From positions 5,433,532 to 5,497,531 of the forward strand of contig JACBWW010000049.1 in the NCBI GenBank assembly GCA_020086605.1: DNA of 64,000 nt, written 5' to 3'. Numbering within the stretch: the first letter of the stretch is position 1; each line of letters starts with the position of its first letter. The stretch is from Lanius collurio (Eukaryota; Chordata; Aves; Passeriformes; Laniidae). The notes under the pieces were generated by a model that saw only the letters and a program-made list of their open reading frames with translations, had not been told where the DNA came from and did no database searches. This document shows, in pieces, positions 10,601 through 24,983 of this stretch. The position numbers and the translations under genes were made by a program.

Positions 10601-13600
10601 CATAGTGTACATTTCAAACATTAGTAGACTTGAAACTCTCCATGTTTGAGGTAGTCCTGACTTTGTCAGCTTCTAGATGAAGCTGATGTTTCTGTTCCTT
10701 GTGTGGCTGAAGACTGGTTCTTCTCAGTCAGTAGGAGCCTGTGATACCTGTTGGGGTTATAGGGCAGGAGGAGCCCCAAGCTTGCAGCTTTGGTGTGGAC
10801 TTTCTAGTTCAAAACCATTATTCTCTGAAGTGTGCTATGTGATACATTCCCTGGCACAATGCAGCCCCACAATGTCTCCAGTTTTATGATTTCATACACT
10901 GGACATTGCCTCAGGTACTGGCTCAGCCACAGAATGGGCAGCAGGGAGACTGCACATGTGCAGGTTGTACATTTTGGCCTGCCAAGAGTTACAGATGTGA
11001 TTAATCTTACTTGCATGTTTCCATTTCAGTCATTATTTCTAGCCTGCTTTGTTACTCTGAGCTGAAAGCAGCACTCATATAATGGCAGATTTTTAAAACT
11101 GGGGGAGAAAAATACTCTAATTAAGACACTTTTCTGGAGCATTACTTATTCTATTTATTAATTGGGTGGAGTTGGTTCTCCTTCATCCATTCCTCTGGAA
11201 TTTCTTAATGCACCTTTTCTTTCATTTACAATATTTACTTCAGCTTACCTTACCTTTAGGCTAGACTTTTCCCTAAGGTTAGGGCAAGAAGCGAAGCCTT
11301 CAAGGTCTGGAACACATAGAGAAATAAGCACTAACAGTTGTAATTGTCAGGGATCCCAAAAGACAGTATAAAGTTTTAAACAGATATTTTGGCATCTAGG
11401 TCACATAGAATATTTAGGATTTACCCTAAAATGCCTTTACTAACACATGAAATCACTTTTGAAATGAGCAGCAAGAGTACTGTATGAGATTATGGTGAAG
11501 ACAGGGTTGTGGAAATTGCTAGTATTGTTCTCCTTGTTGGGTCAGAGAATTTCTGTGAAATATTATGTGCCCTGATTTCTCTGCTGGAAAAACTAGAAAT
11601 AACTTTAGTATTGCTAAACATCCCTCTGGCTTGCTTAGATAAAGTGCTGGAAAACATTGCTAACCTTCACTAAGGAATGCTCCAGTGGGGTTCTAATTAT
11701 GAGCATGACCTTGAGATATTACAACACCAGGACTTTGACTTGCCTAGAAAACCTGAGTGAATAAAGTTTTCCACACTGCAGATGTTTCTCAAAAATAATA
11801 CAATTTTCAATATATCTAAGTACTCCCTAAGTTCAGTTTTTAATGTGGAAAGATTAATTTGGAAGTCTGAATTCAGAAAACTTAACTTAGAAGGCCAAAT
11901 GGAAACATTCATTAATAATTGGACTTTCTTCTTAGAGTTACCAGAAGCTCCAAGCCACTCAGCATTCCTGAATTCAACTTTTACTATTTATTTGTATGTC
12001 TGTCACTAGATGGCAGCCTCAGCATTAGTAAAAATCCACCAGAAAAAGTTGCTCTCCAGCATGGAATAAAAAAAAAAAATACATCTATTTGTCCATGCAA
12101 GGGACAATGAGATTGACTATGTAAAAATGAGAAGATTGAAAACTATTTTGATCAGTGATTAAATAGTTTATTTTTTACATTTTTTTGCTGTCCAGTTCAT
12201 GTCCTGAACAGATCTCTCTGTAATGTAATTTATTCCACTGATTACATTTAGCTGTTAAACTCAGGATGCAGCAAATGATCTCTAGGCCATATCTGTCTTT
12301 AGGTCCCACATCCAGTACAACTAATTTATTGCCATTAGATATCAGTCCTTATTATCCATATCAGAATAATTCACCATGTGTGTCTTTCAAGACCAAGTGA
12401 AAGGTACTTGATTGTCAGAAAGAGCCAACATCTAATGCTGCCTAGACTTCTCTTTTGAAATCAGTAGAGGTCTAAATTTGCAATAAAATTATGCAACGTG
12501 TCTGTGTTGTAAAGAAATCAAACCTTTCTACTCATCTGGAAAAAATAAATAAATAAAACCCACAAAAAGCACCATTTTTGGCTTCATTCTTGGCATCAGT
12601 TTACAATTTTCTCACCTGTCATGGTTTTGCTGATGAATAGAAGATCTGCAAACAAATTTTTAAGGTAGATACAGATAGCTGTAACATCAGAATCCCTGTA
12701 TGGAAAGAAGTTAGTGCAAAGATTTATTTTATCCACTAGATGGTAGCAAGACTGCACACCTGGAGGAAAGCAGCCTAAGTTTCTGTTTGAGTTTGTACCA
12801 AAAGTGACCAGAACTAGTCGGGTGGCAGGTGGTCATCCACAGGCAGTTCAGCCTCCAGGTGAGTTTTACTAGCTTTAGTGTTTCACCTCTACATACAATC
12901 AGTTTTCATTTCCTGAATCTGTGTCAGCAATCTCTGAAATTCAGACTTTTAGTCCAGGCATGTTTATATTATTTTGGTTTTGTGCTTTGTTTGTTGAAGA
13001 GAAAAAGGAAAGAGGGTGATCAAATCACTGGGCATCGGATGAACCTGAAAGGTTAGTAAATAAACACAAGAACTAGGGCCTTAGAAATAGCCACTGTTCT
13101 TTTTTCACTGGTTGCCTCCTTCAAATTCATAGCTTTTAGAAATATAGTGATAAAAGAATAATCAGAAGACAATATGAATTTTCATGTTTTAACTTGAATC
13201 TCATCTTTGAGAGACAGGGTTCCGCTGGTAGAAGCAAATATCCATGATCATTATTAAGCTCCTCAGATAATTTGTTAGGATGTTATTTTATCTATGTCTG
13301 CTGAGAAAGTCTGCTCCTGTTTAAGGGACACAAGACTGACTATGGTAAAGGGAAACATACTACACCTTAGGCAAGTAAAACATTTGCTGTCTTCTGGGTC
13401 TCTGATACAGTTCAGAGCTTGTGTTTAGGGCTGGTTCAGGTATCTGAAACTCCTACAGTGCATTCTGTGGAAAAAATGAGCCATCCTTGGCTTTGATGAC
13501 GGAAGGAGCCAGGGATATTGTATGAGCTGAAGAAATATTTCATGACTTTTTAGGGATGGGCCTCAAGTGTGTCAAGAAGTAGCTGCCTTAATTTTCAAGG

Positions 13601-16600
13601 ACCATTTATAAAGTGCTTCAACATCTGTCACATTTTAAAAATTGGCTTCTGAGGACAGGCATGATGTTTCATGCGGATGGGAAGGCTGAGGTAAAACTGC
13701 GTGCAAATATTTTGGCTTGAAAGACCAGAGCAGAGCGTTGATTGTGCCAGTATCTCCAGATTAAAGACTTTGGCTGTTCTCTAAATCCATGTTACCATAT
13801 CTGAACTCCCAGAAAGCACAGCTTCAGTGTACTAAAATTGTCATTAACTTATCCCCCTCCCAATCATCTGTCATTAGGACTGTGTTTTAAAAATCTGTTT
13901 ACAGTAAAAAGTATTTCAGAGGTTTGTATGTATCTGGATGATATAAAAATAACCACAGTTCTGGATCAAATGAGGGATTTATCAGTATTCTTGGAGCTCC
14001 TTAGGTTTTATAACATATATCTGAATAGAACAGCCCCTTGGTAATGTTTGTGAAAAATGTTATCTGATAAACCCAAAACTGAATAGATTATGAACAAAAA
14101 GAATTAAAATGACAAAGTATTTTAACCCTGTAAAATGATAGATCTAAGTCCTCCTAAACTTTGTTCTATTCAAAACTTTGCTTGCTAATCTTTTATGCTG
14201 TGTTAAAGTTCAGAAGCAAAACAAAGAAAATACAGTTACAAAGGGACTTAAATAAAAAAAAAAAAGTTTTTAAAGCCTCATGCCATCCACAGGACCCTTT
14301 TGCAGAGGTGTGGGATCTCTCAGCAACCATTGGAGGGGTACATTTGCTGAAGGACAAGTCGGCTGGCTCTGGAGCAGACCTTGCAGTTCTGATAAGAAAA
14401 GAGTCCCCAGGACTAGCAACAAGCTTGCCAAGCTGTCTGTTTAGAGCCTGAAACCAGCCTCAGATCAGAAGTGAACATGTGGAACCCACATGTGTTTACA
14501 AGTTAGCTGGGGCCCAGGAGAGCCTCTGGCTATTTATCCATGTGTCTGTCAGTACCCTGCCTTCCTGTACGCTGGATGTCAGGGTGCAGTCCTTCCCTTG
14601 TGCTTCTGAGTGCTCAGATTTTTCTTTTGGTGTGTGTTTTTACAGGGAGAAAGTAAAAAAAAAAAACCCAACCACCTCTCAACACTATCTTACTGCAGTT
14701 AATGTATGTGCTATGGTTGTTGGTATCACTTCATTTTTATCACTCTTAGTGCTTTTGCTGTCACATAGAGGCACATAAGCAAGAATATTCCTGTTACATA
14801 GAGTCACTTTCTTCTAAACTTTAGCTGTTATCATACCACGAGTCACAGACAGGGACAGTAGCCTCTGCTGGTAAGAAGAAATCAAAGATGTTGATGTGGA
14901 TAGGCTATTGTTTCTTTGGGATTGAAAATTCTTCCTTTCTGTGGCTCGGTGAGTGGCTGTGAACACCCTAAATGCCTGCATGAGGGCTGATGCTGAATGA
15001 AGAACAGCCTGAAGGAGCAGGGAATGAGGCTTGTGACAGCTTTTGGATAATGGGATTCAGCACTGATTTTAAAAAGTCCTTCAAAAGTACTGTAATTCTG
15101 GTGCCTTTAAAAGAACTAAGATTGCAGAGGCCTTGTTAGCTTTGGCATTCAAACCACAGGATTCTGATTCCTCACACTATGGAGTTAGACCAGACTTCTA
15201 CAGAATTACTCCCACTTGGGGCTTGTGTGATCTCTCTTCCAGATTCAATGATTCCATCTCTTCTTTCCTCAAACTCCTCACAAAGTATCTTTGTTATTGA
15301 GACTATCAATTTAAAGAATATCAAAGGTCCAACCTGAGAGAGGCAAGGCAAATAACTTACTTCCCTTATACTGCTTTATTCCTCTGAGGGACTGCCTGGA
15401 GTCCTGTATGTTGATAGAAGAAAGGGTGTATCTTTAAAATTCATGTCCCAGTTCTCTAATTGCCAAAAGTTAATATAATTAGGCAGTGTTCAAAATGAAA
15501 GAACTGAGAGAATCCATGGTCTTTGTTTCTCACAAAACTGTGGTCTTAGTATCTTTTATGCAGGGTAGGAGAAGAGGAAAATAGACACTGGGATGGCTGT
15601 ATGACATTAATCTCCATGTCAAATAAGTAATGCCTTGAAGGAGGAAGAAAAATAAAATTGTAGTCAATCACATTGCTATCTCATCACTCCTGTATATCCT
15701 TTCAATTTCTTTTTACTTCAATTTACACTGGCTTTTTTCTTCTTTCAGCAACTGTTGTGGCACTTTTTCAACTCTAAATCCACAAGTAGAATCATTTATT
15801 TTAATAATGTCTGTTTTAGCTTCTAGTTGAACTCCATTTGCAATGTTCCCAAGGCTTGCTAACTACAGCAGCATTACAGCAATGATTTAATTATTTCCTT
15901 CTCAGTATTTATTTGAGACAAAAGTTCCCTGACAAATCTCAGATCCTCTACATTTGTTTTAAAAAAGGAGCATATGTCATGAGTACTAAGCAGTCAGGTA
16001 CTCCTACTGAAGTAGTCCCTAACCACTATTCAATCATGTTAGCAAACTGTGAACATTTCTGGCTAGACTTACTGCACTACCAGCAAAAAGTATCTTTGAT
16101 GCTCCTTCTTTGCAGACTTCCCAATCCCTGTTCTTCATAATGAAATAGAAACAGCCATCAAATACTACAGATGTATTTGCAAAGGACTTCTATAATGCTT
16201 TGTCCTACAGCACATAATAATCCTTATCTGAGGAGAGATAAGGGATCTGGAATGTACAGAGACTTCTTTATAAGACTTTTTAATATGGAAAAATAATTGG
16301 TAAAATGTGCTTTACTGGAACACTTTAATAAAGCTTTTCAGGGAAAAGATTTTTGTTTCCAAAATAATAGGTCTCTTCTGGGTGACTGAGTTTCCTGACA
16401 GTGTCTTCTCCTGCAGATGGTATAAAGGTCATTCAGATTCAGAGGCTGTTCACCTCATACAACCAGACCTTTGGGGGAGGGAGGAGATGTTTCAGAAGAC
16501 TGAAAAGGAAGACCTTTTCCTGCCCCACATTGTTTTTTAGTAAGTCTGAAACTCTTACATTTTTCAGGTTATTGGGGTGGAAGAGTGGTGAACCAAGGCA

Positions 16601-18414
16601 GTCTCACATGAGCAAAAACCTCCCAACTTGTAGGGGTTGGCCACAAAAAAAGCACTCTGAAATCCCCATATATTACTACTGTTTTGTGCCAACTCACAGA
16701 ATTTTTAAAGTATTTATCTTGAGGACACCATATAGACATGACTGAGATAAAAAATGTGAACACAAAAGCTGAAGAAACCATAGCTGGAAAGGAAAGCAAA
16801 CCCAGGCTTCTGGTCCCTGCACTTCCTGCCCTCATTAACTACACCATTTTCCCCTACTTGAGGAATGAAACACAAACCAAGAGGGGATTGCCTGTGAGGA
16901 AAAGGACAAAGTTTCTGACACAAAAGATTCCACCATGATGATGGAGGAATAAATATACTGATCAAACAGGTTAGATGGATACACAGTCTTCCATAAGTTT
17001 TAAGACTGAAAATACAGGAGCAGCAGAGCTGCAGCTCTGATATTTGCTGTCTCTGCAGCACAAGATATTTCCTCATCTCTCAGAACACTCTAGCCAAGCT
17101 TCTGTAAGAAGCAGAAGTCCATATTAAGTGGTTAAACAATGAAAATATTCATAGCAGAAGATGAGACAATGAACCACAGCAATACTGATGTGTTTTGGGA
17201 TGGAGGGACACCATCCTTTATACCCTTGAAGTGCATATTAATAATTCTCAACATCTGTTACCCATCTTCATCATGGTAGGATAGAAAAGGACTGGATTTA
17301 GCTTCTTTTTGTACTGGCTAGACCTACAAGGGCCGTGGTGAACGGTGCTCTTGTACTGCTTTCACTGTAATTATTCTTGGGTATCTGTAATTAAAACCAT
17401 CTGAGACAGCTACAGAGTTGAGGCATCTCTGAGACACAGGGAGGGATTATAGTGATTATAGATCACCTACGTAAGGTGAGTCACAGTGATGACTCTGAAA
17501 TTTTGGCAAACAAATCTGTACCTTTAAATTTCAGCCTCTCTTCCCCTTTTGTGCTAATAACTGTGCAATGGACATCTAATGAGTTAATAATAAAACAAAT
17601 ATCTTCCTATGGTCTCTTCTTGCCATTCATACAAATATATCCCAGAACATTAGAGTAACTTTCCCATGTCAGCCTTCATGTAATTGTAGAGGGTGCTGAC
17701 AGTGCTCAGACTTCAAGGTTTGTTAGGGACCAGCAGGATGCATGGGGCTGGATTTGGCACCTGAAGATACAGACAGATTTTCATTAGAATCCCCACAAGT
17801 AACTATGCTTGACTCCCAGTTTCTCATGAATTAATTATCTGTTTATCAAAGAAAATCTCAGTAGTTGCTCACCCTGAAGGCATTCCTAAGGTTGTCATTC
17901 CAGACATAAGTCTTGATGTCAGAAGGCCTACAGTTGCAAAGTATTGTGGAAAAAATAGGTTTTCTACTTGAGAAATGTAGTGTTCTGCTGCCAATTATAT
18001 ACCCAGTCTGAGTTGTTGACAGTTTCCTTTTCCCTTCACACTTAGGCAATGTCTCTGGACACAGAAAATGAAGCAAAGGCCTCAGGAAAGAAACAGAAAT
18101 TTATTTTAGGGGAGGAAAAAGAGTGAAGCTCTGAGCAATTCTGTGATGGCTTGTCTATTGAGATTTACACAGGATCTCCTGGGTCAGATTTATGAGGGAT
18201 TTTTCTGGGCCAGAATGAATTTCTGAAGAACATTGTCTACACAAAATAAAACAAACAGAAGAAAGCAGGGATCATGATTGTAAAACACTACATGTACTCT
18301 TCAGTCTGGTGATGGTGATCCTTTATCATACAGGACAGCCATAGCAGTGCTAGTAGCAATAAATGGAGACAAGACAGAGAAAAAGTAGGCAGAGATCTGA
18401 AACCACAAAAAATT
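10601..18414. other. long non-coding stretch, no gene seen
   Basis: AT-rich DNA with short A-runs (12066-12079, 14257-14268, 14657-14666) and an (AAAT)n patch at 12540-12558. Open frames are at most 120 codons, often paired on opposite strands (16714-17076 against 16401-16938), and resemble nothing known. A consensus-like donor follows CTCCAG at 12855, but no convincing acceptor is paired with it. No mobile element was recognised. Confidence 0.5.
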
Positions 18415-18434
18415 AAAAAAAAAAAAAAAAAAAG
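18415..18434 (+). repeat. (A)20 tract
   Basis: Twenty consecutive A residues. The nearest AATAAA (18359-18364) is about 50 bases upstream, too far for a typical poly(A) site, so a retrocopy tail is not claimed. Confidence 0.75.
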
Positions 18435-19355
18435 GGATCTGTAAAATATGGTCAAAAGAAAAACACTGGAAGGCAGAAGACTAAGACACATAATAACTAA
18501 TAATGCACCATGACATGAAAAGGTCTTGGGTTCTAAAATCAGTGGTAGGTCCGTGAATTTTGTGTGCTTACTAAGCATATATAGGTGTGAGAAAGAACTC
18601 GCCTATAGGATATTGGGGTGTGGATGTGGGGTGTTTCTTGGGGTAGGGAAGTTTCCTTCCTCCAAAGTGTTTTGCTCCTTCAGTCTTGGATCTAATGAGA
18701 ACCAAATGGTTCCTGGATGTAATTATTTCATAAGATCTGTTGAACAGACATTAGAACTTTCACCTGCTGTAATCTTAGCTTGAAGATGGTTGTGAGGATG
18801 AGGAGTGTGGCGTCACAGAGCCTTCTCGACTAAAATCTTTCGATTTATAGATAATAAATCACTTAAAGCTGAAAACCACATTTAAGTAACACCTCATTGA
18901 GCCTTTTTAAAAACATTTTTTCTTGGTCTACCACATGTATAAATACAGTTGAATAAAAATGATTTGTCTTGTTGATAATGAGACTAAAAGCACCAGTAGC
19001 AGAGTAATAATATATGCTTTCAGAAAAATCCTGTTAATGTTCTTTAAAAAACTTGCCATCATTTAGACAATGGAAAGCTGTGTCTTTTGTTTGTTATACT
19101 GGAGGAAGGAAATATTAAAGCAGAAAACCTTCTATGTTTTTAAAGGACAGATTTATTCGCTAATAGGGGAAGAGGAATGTGTGTTTGAAAGAGCATGGAG
19201 GAACACTTTCAGGAAAGTGCTGCCATCATGGTGAAAGGTGCTGGTGTCCTGCTCACTGGGGAATACTGATTTAGATATCCCAGGATGAAGGCCTTAATGC
19301 TACAATGGAACATAGAGGGCCATGACAGATGCCAGGGGAGAGAGTCCTCTGCTTT
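18435..19355. other. non-coding DNA, no gene seen
   Basis: AT-rich sequence with no recognised gene or repeat. Confidence 0.55.
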
Positions 19356-19410
19356 AATTTTCTTCCTCTTTTTTTTTTTAATTTTATTTTTTAAATTTAT
19401 TTTTTATTTC
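19356..19410. repeat. T-rich low-complexity tract
   Basis: Runs of T interrupted by single A and C bases, about 55 bases long. Confidence 0.75.
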
Positions 19411-22400
19411 TGGGGACTGTTCTGCTCTTAATTTTTGTTCCAACATAGCTTTCCAGATGTTGTGTTCACAGCCAGACTCACCTCTCCAGAAAAGGCTGGG
19501 ACTAGGGATTTTTAAATTGCAAAACTGTAAGTGCCAAGAAAAAGGAGAGAGATGGTAAATCAGTTACAACTGTGATAGAGACACAAAGGAAAAGGCTGCC
19601 TCTTCCAAGAATGACCCAAATTACTTTGATGGAAGTGTCTGCAACAGTAAAATTTTCTTATCTATACCTGTTTTCCCTGTAAAAACACTTATATTTGAAA
19701 AAAACCCTCTGAAAAATAAAATAAATGTTAGATAAAAGAGACAGAATCATATTATGAGAGAGAAAAGATGGGAAGACTGTAAAGAAGCATCTCTGAGGAA
19801 AACCTTTTCTCTGTTATCTCACACTGCAGCTAATTTACTTGATAGCATTTTAGTTGCTTTCTTATATAGACATCCCAAAGTTTATTTGCATGAAAATTTC
19901 TCTGTATATCCTTAATTAGAACTCATGCCTCAGAGATGCCCTTATGTCTTGTGAATACATTGAGAAAAAAGTCAGATTATGCTTTCAAATTATCTTGCAC
20001 AGATTTCTGGTCTTCACAATGAAGAGACCATATTGCAAACCAAAAAAAGTACCACGAAACATCTTTCAGCAAGGATATCTTGCTGCATATGCCTCTAGGG
20101 TAAACTGTGGGATGTTGTGGTATCCTAACAGAGTTGGAGAGCCAAAGTATTGCTCAGACGTTTCTCAGATCGTACATCTCCCACAGAACTTGCTTCAGAA
20201 ATTTAAGAAAACAGTCATGGTTATTTTTCCATGTCAGGGCATAATGAGGTATGTCACTCAGACAAGACTTTTAGGAAATGAGACTGAAAAGCAATGAGCC
20301 ATACTTAGGACACCAGGCACATTGGCAATGCTCATTAGAAGGAAGTCAGACCTTTTCCTGGTAGATTCAAGGTACACAAGAGATCAAACCAACATCCTTG
20401 CCCAGCTGCCTTCCTTCTGACAGTTCTCAAGCTGCTTCATCGTGCACTAAATCTAACATTAATTGAGTGTAAGTCCATGCAAGAGTGCTAATTAAAACAA
20501 TGTACCTATCACACACTCTTATGCCTTCCAGGCAGCAAGAGCACAAGAGACAGCTGCTGTTCCACGTCAGTGTATGGGAGGATAAGAGGTAATTGACCCT
20601 GCTCGTTAGGTTAATTCACAAAGGGAAATCTCTTGCACAACTGGTGTTTCATCTGCTCTTGCATTAAAAACAACTGTACCAAAAACATTCTCTTTATATA
20701 AGCTATTAGTATACAGTCATGAAGACTAATTACTTAAACAAAGACTTCCACAGGCACAGGAAATAAAGAAGTCTTGTGCTCCATATATTTCTGCTGCATG
20801 CCTGACTGACTTCAGAGTCAAAGAAAGCACAGGCTCCATTTGAAACTTTTCCCCATTCTGGGGCCTGCTTAGAAGCTTGTCCCATATGGGAGATGCATGA
20901 ACATGAACATGTCCTTTTTACCACCGTTAGGCATTACATACAGTTTTTCTTGCTGTGGCTGGTCATCCATTTTCACCAAACAGGTAGAAACTTAATTATA
21001 TTTGGTACTTCTACTCCCCTGCTGAATTCCTTTAATAATGTACTGGTTTCACTGGGAGGAAAAAGGAAGTGCAAAATTAGGAATACACATGGACAGACAC
21101 ACTGTCAGCAAACCTCCATGTTGCCCCTGTGAAGTTAAAACAGCCTCCTGCAGTGTCAGATAAGATAATTTTCTTTACATACATGAAACTGTTGACTTTG
21201 CTCCGGGGGTTCCAAAGAAATTATTTTTTTCTGTAATGAGGAAACCCACAAAATCCTGCAGGAACCCAAAAGAACTCAGTTGTATTCAATGTACAGAAGA
21301 AAATGTAGGCCTTTATATGCTGGTTGAGTGGCTTTTAACATCCATAATTCTTTGACAGACTAAGATATGATGTTGCATCCCTCAAAGGTTCCCTCTAAGA
21401 AGCACAAGATGATTCTAATTAATGGCTGTGTATCTGTTGAAGAGGGCCTAATCCACACTGTTTGGATTCAAGCTTGAATCTGAACTCCCTAAAGGTGCCC
21501 ATGCCTGAGGTTTTGGGATGATTTTTTATATAGATAAAATGACTGCCTACATGTATTCATCTAGATCCCAGTCTAAAGTTCATGATTAAAAAGTGGTATG
21601 AGTTTTCACTTTAAATTAAAATAAAAAAAAAAGTCTTGGTCAAATCAAAGCTACACTTTTCAAATATATTTCAGTTTGCTTATGGAAAAATTCAGAAGAG
21701 TTTCTGGAATGTAGACAGGATTGTTTAACAAAATTAATAGAAGAGTTGAGCCCAGCCCTTTGGATGAAAATCTCAATCAATGCCTGCTAAAAATAAAAGA
21801 ATGTTTTTCAGTTTTGTCTTAATTGAAAAAAACCCCAGAACCTCCTCATAATATTACAGAGCTACATGCCAAAGGAGTTTCTCATCTAACCCTGCCCACC
21901 AGCATCTCTTGCCTCTCTGCACCCTGAAGAGGCAAGAACAGATTTTCATGAAAACAATTTTTAAAAACTCAGGCTTAAGTATACAAATATGCCCAGCTGA
22001 TAAGTAGTGTATTTTGTCTGAACACTTGGCACCTTCTAGAACACCCAAAATTAATTTGGTTTAGTAATCAAGTAATTGGCAAGGAACATAAATTAAAGTT
22101 CTGTTCAAGCATTTCCCAAAGGGATGCTCAGTAACACAAACTCATGCAACGATTACCATCTTTAACCTATTGTTCCCCCAAAGGTACTTTACACCCCTGT
22201 GTTGGAGCATGAAGGGAAGACAATATCAGTTAAACCATCTGTGGATCAGTAATGCTCTCTGCAGCTGCCCCTTCAGCTGCTGTTACAACACTTTTTTCCT
22301 AATTGGGCAGTTGCCTCTCCTGACTGAGTTAAGAGCTCAGTATCTTCCATGTTGGCCCAACAGCTGGCAGTTCAGATAGGTAAGAAAAAGGATTAGGTAT

Positions 22401-24953
22401 TTTTTAACTTCCATGACTCCCATAATTAAATTTGAGATTCATGGCATTAAATGATGTTCTCCCCGCCCTTTTCTCTGAAGGATTAGATCTCAGATTTACA
22501 AGAAATTTCAGCTTTCATCTTCCTAAAATGATGTTTTATTTCTGATTTATTTAAAATTTTATAGTGTAAAAGCAGTGTTGTTACAATCTACTACATGCTA
22601 GAATTTTATTGTCCTTGTTTATGCTCTAAAAATAAAGTCAAAATAAATAAGTTACTAAAAAATTACTACTTAATGCTACTGGTTGTCTTGATACAGTCAT
22701 ATACTTACACAGAGGAAGAACAGAGTAGCTTAGCAGGATATGGCTGAGTTGCTGTTAGATTGAATTTATTTAATTTAGGCATCAGGAAGCTCTTCAGCCT
22801 GAACCCTAGTGTTTTTATGACAGAGCTGAGATATTCTGCCTCCTGCTTGAGTGCCACGTGATAGAAGCACAAAGGTATAAAATGTTTTCTGGTAAACAAA
22901 GGGAAGAAAGGAATCAATCCACTTTAGGCAGATTATCAGCCTCATTACTGCTAAATAGCAGAGTATTTCTTGTATCTTGGACCTGGATAATGTCAATGGA
23001 TACATAACGTGGATTATTTATTCCTGATTTTCAAAATAGCTACAGCAAATGTAAAACAATTTTAAGGCATTTGTAATCTAGTCTATCATAGAGATACTGA
23101 AAGATTAAGAAAGCTAAAGCCACCTGGTTTCCACTATTTTGCAATTGCATTAATTGTTCCTTAGGTAGAGCAGAGAGAGGGGCTTGGATCTGCATTGTAA
23201 AGGAAGAGAAAACAGAGTGAAAGAGGAGATTCAGTCTTGGCATGACTCTATCAGCCCATAAAGTGATATGAAACAGGATAATATGTCAATATACCTTTGA
23301 AGTACAAGCAAAAATTATGCAATCCAAATATTTAGATATTCAGAGTGTAAGGGGGAGGAGGAGGCAGGAAAGAAATTTTGCTCATAAGACTGTAGAGATC
23401 TCTGCCTTTGAGAAACAGCTGTGTGGTCTGATTTCATCTCTTGTTCAAAATAGAAATGGAAGCTTTCCTAAGTACCTAGAGAAAAAGTCATCCAGAGAAC
23501 TATGTTTTATGACATCCCAAAATGAGCTAGCACACTATATGCTACAGAAATGCTCAATGATTTCTCATGGAATTCTCTGCCCCTCTGAAGTAACTACATG
23601 AGCTGCTCTTTACTCTGTGGACAGCTTTTCAGTTGTCCTTCATAACTTAATATTAAATATTTCATGGAAAAGATAATATTTACAGCTGAGGGAAGACCTT
23701 TTCAATGAAGTACTTCTTTGTTCTTCTTTTTTGAGAATATATCTATGTGTTACCCTCTCCTGTTGTTGGTATTGGGAGATGAATCTGTTAAACTATAAAA
23801 CCTGCTGACAATCACTACTCAGCCTAAGCCACATGAATTTCTCATTCACATGTGCCTTATGCCAGAGCCTGTATCAAAGCAGTGAAACACATATAAAACA
23901 AAAAGATTCCCTGGATGAGATGTTTGAGCCAAAAGAAACTTACAGGCAAAACTGAATCTATGTTTGGAAAAAGTAAAAGACAAGTCAGCCTGAAGCTAGA
24001 GTTATTAAATCTGAGCAAATCCTGGCATTGCCATAACTAGCTTAACCTTTTAACAAGGAAAAAACCCAAACAAAACAAACAAGCAAACTAGCAAAAGTAG
24101 TCTGGCCAATTAAGAACGTAGGTTTTTCTTCCCAGTTAATTCACAGAAAAGTAATTCAGGTGACTTAAAACTCTTCCCTTGAGTGCCCTGTTTGCAACAA
24201 TAGCAAAAAGAGAACGAAGATTTGGTGGAAAGGAGTGGATCTGTGAATAACTCATCAAGCAGGGGTGGCAGTAGTTGCATGTCCATGTTCAGTCTCTAGA
24301 GAACCTCTCTGGGGTGGGGTGGACAGAGGGTCAGAGCCCCTTTTCTCACAGTGCAATGTATTTTATGTCTTTTACATTTCAGATTTATGTCCAATACACC
24401 TCTTTACAGGCCTTCTTATTGACTATTTAAGTAGTAAATAGCCCAGAAAGAGGAAGCAGATTGTACTGTCTTTAACAGATACTTGGGATGGGGGTAGTTG
24501 TAGCTCTGATTAGAGAGAGAAGTGTTTTTTTATAGCATCCTGGTTGAATACATATAAATCTAATCGAGGTGTTCTTTCTATATAAAGTGACTGGAAAAAA
24601 AGATTAAGTAGTTCTGCAGTATTTTTACTTCTGGTTGACTTGAACCAATTTTACAGTGTTTATTCATGGTTTTACCCCCAAACAGAAATATCAGCTACTT
24701 GTAATCCTTGGTCTTTGCTGATAGTTTAGCCATATTTGCTGATCTTAAAGAGAAAAGCTTTTCTCTCTGTAAGAGAGAGAACGTGTAAGCATGAAAGACT
24801 TTGCCTTTAGTTACTTATCTGTCAGCAGCCTGCATAGATTATATGACTGCCAAGGCTGGTGTGAACAATGCTTAAATGCTTTTCCTAGGCTACAGGTATC
24901 AGAAGTATACTTCAGTTAGTTAAACTGTGAGATTCCTTTAAATGAATTTTAAA
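19411..24953. other. long non-coding stretch, no gene seen
   Basis: The largest open frame (19944-20297, 117 codons) has no recognisable domain. From about 20430 to 20740 the sequence is repeat-free and dense in TAAT/ATTA motifs, again resembling the texture of conserved non-coding DNA. A candidate donor (GTAAGA at 22380) follows a 69-codon open frame that begins next to a weak acceptor, but nothing supports a real exon. Confidence 0.5.
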
Positions 24954-24983
24954 ATTTATTTGTTTGTTTATTTGTTTATTTTA
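24954..24983. repeat. (TTTG/TTTA)n microsatellite
   Basis: Tetranucleotide units TTTA and TTTG alternate over about 30 bases. Confidence 0.75.

Noticed and set aside
12780..12856. Possible exon ending at CTCCAG|GTGAGT
   Set aside because: The donor is good, but no adequate pyrimidine tract and AG acceptor could be paired with it.
18359..18434. (A)20 with upstream AATAAA as a retrocopy tail
   Set aside because: The hexamer is about 50 bases from the A-run, outside the usual spacing, and no transcript-like body was recognised.
19944..20297. 117-codon open frame
   Set aside because: No recognisable motif and no splice or promoter support. Frames of this length are expected by chance in 64 kb.
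22170..22380. Open frame ending near a GTAAGA donor
   Set aside because: The frame ends in a stop at the donor, the acceptor is weak, and the peptide is unremarkable.
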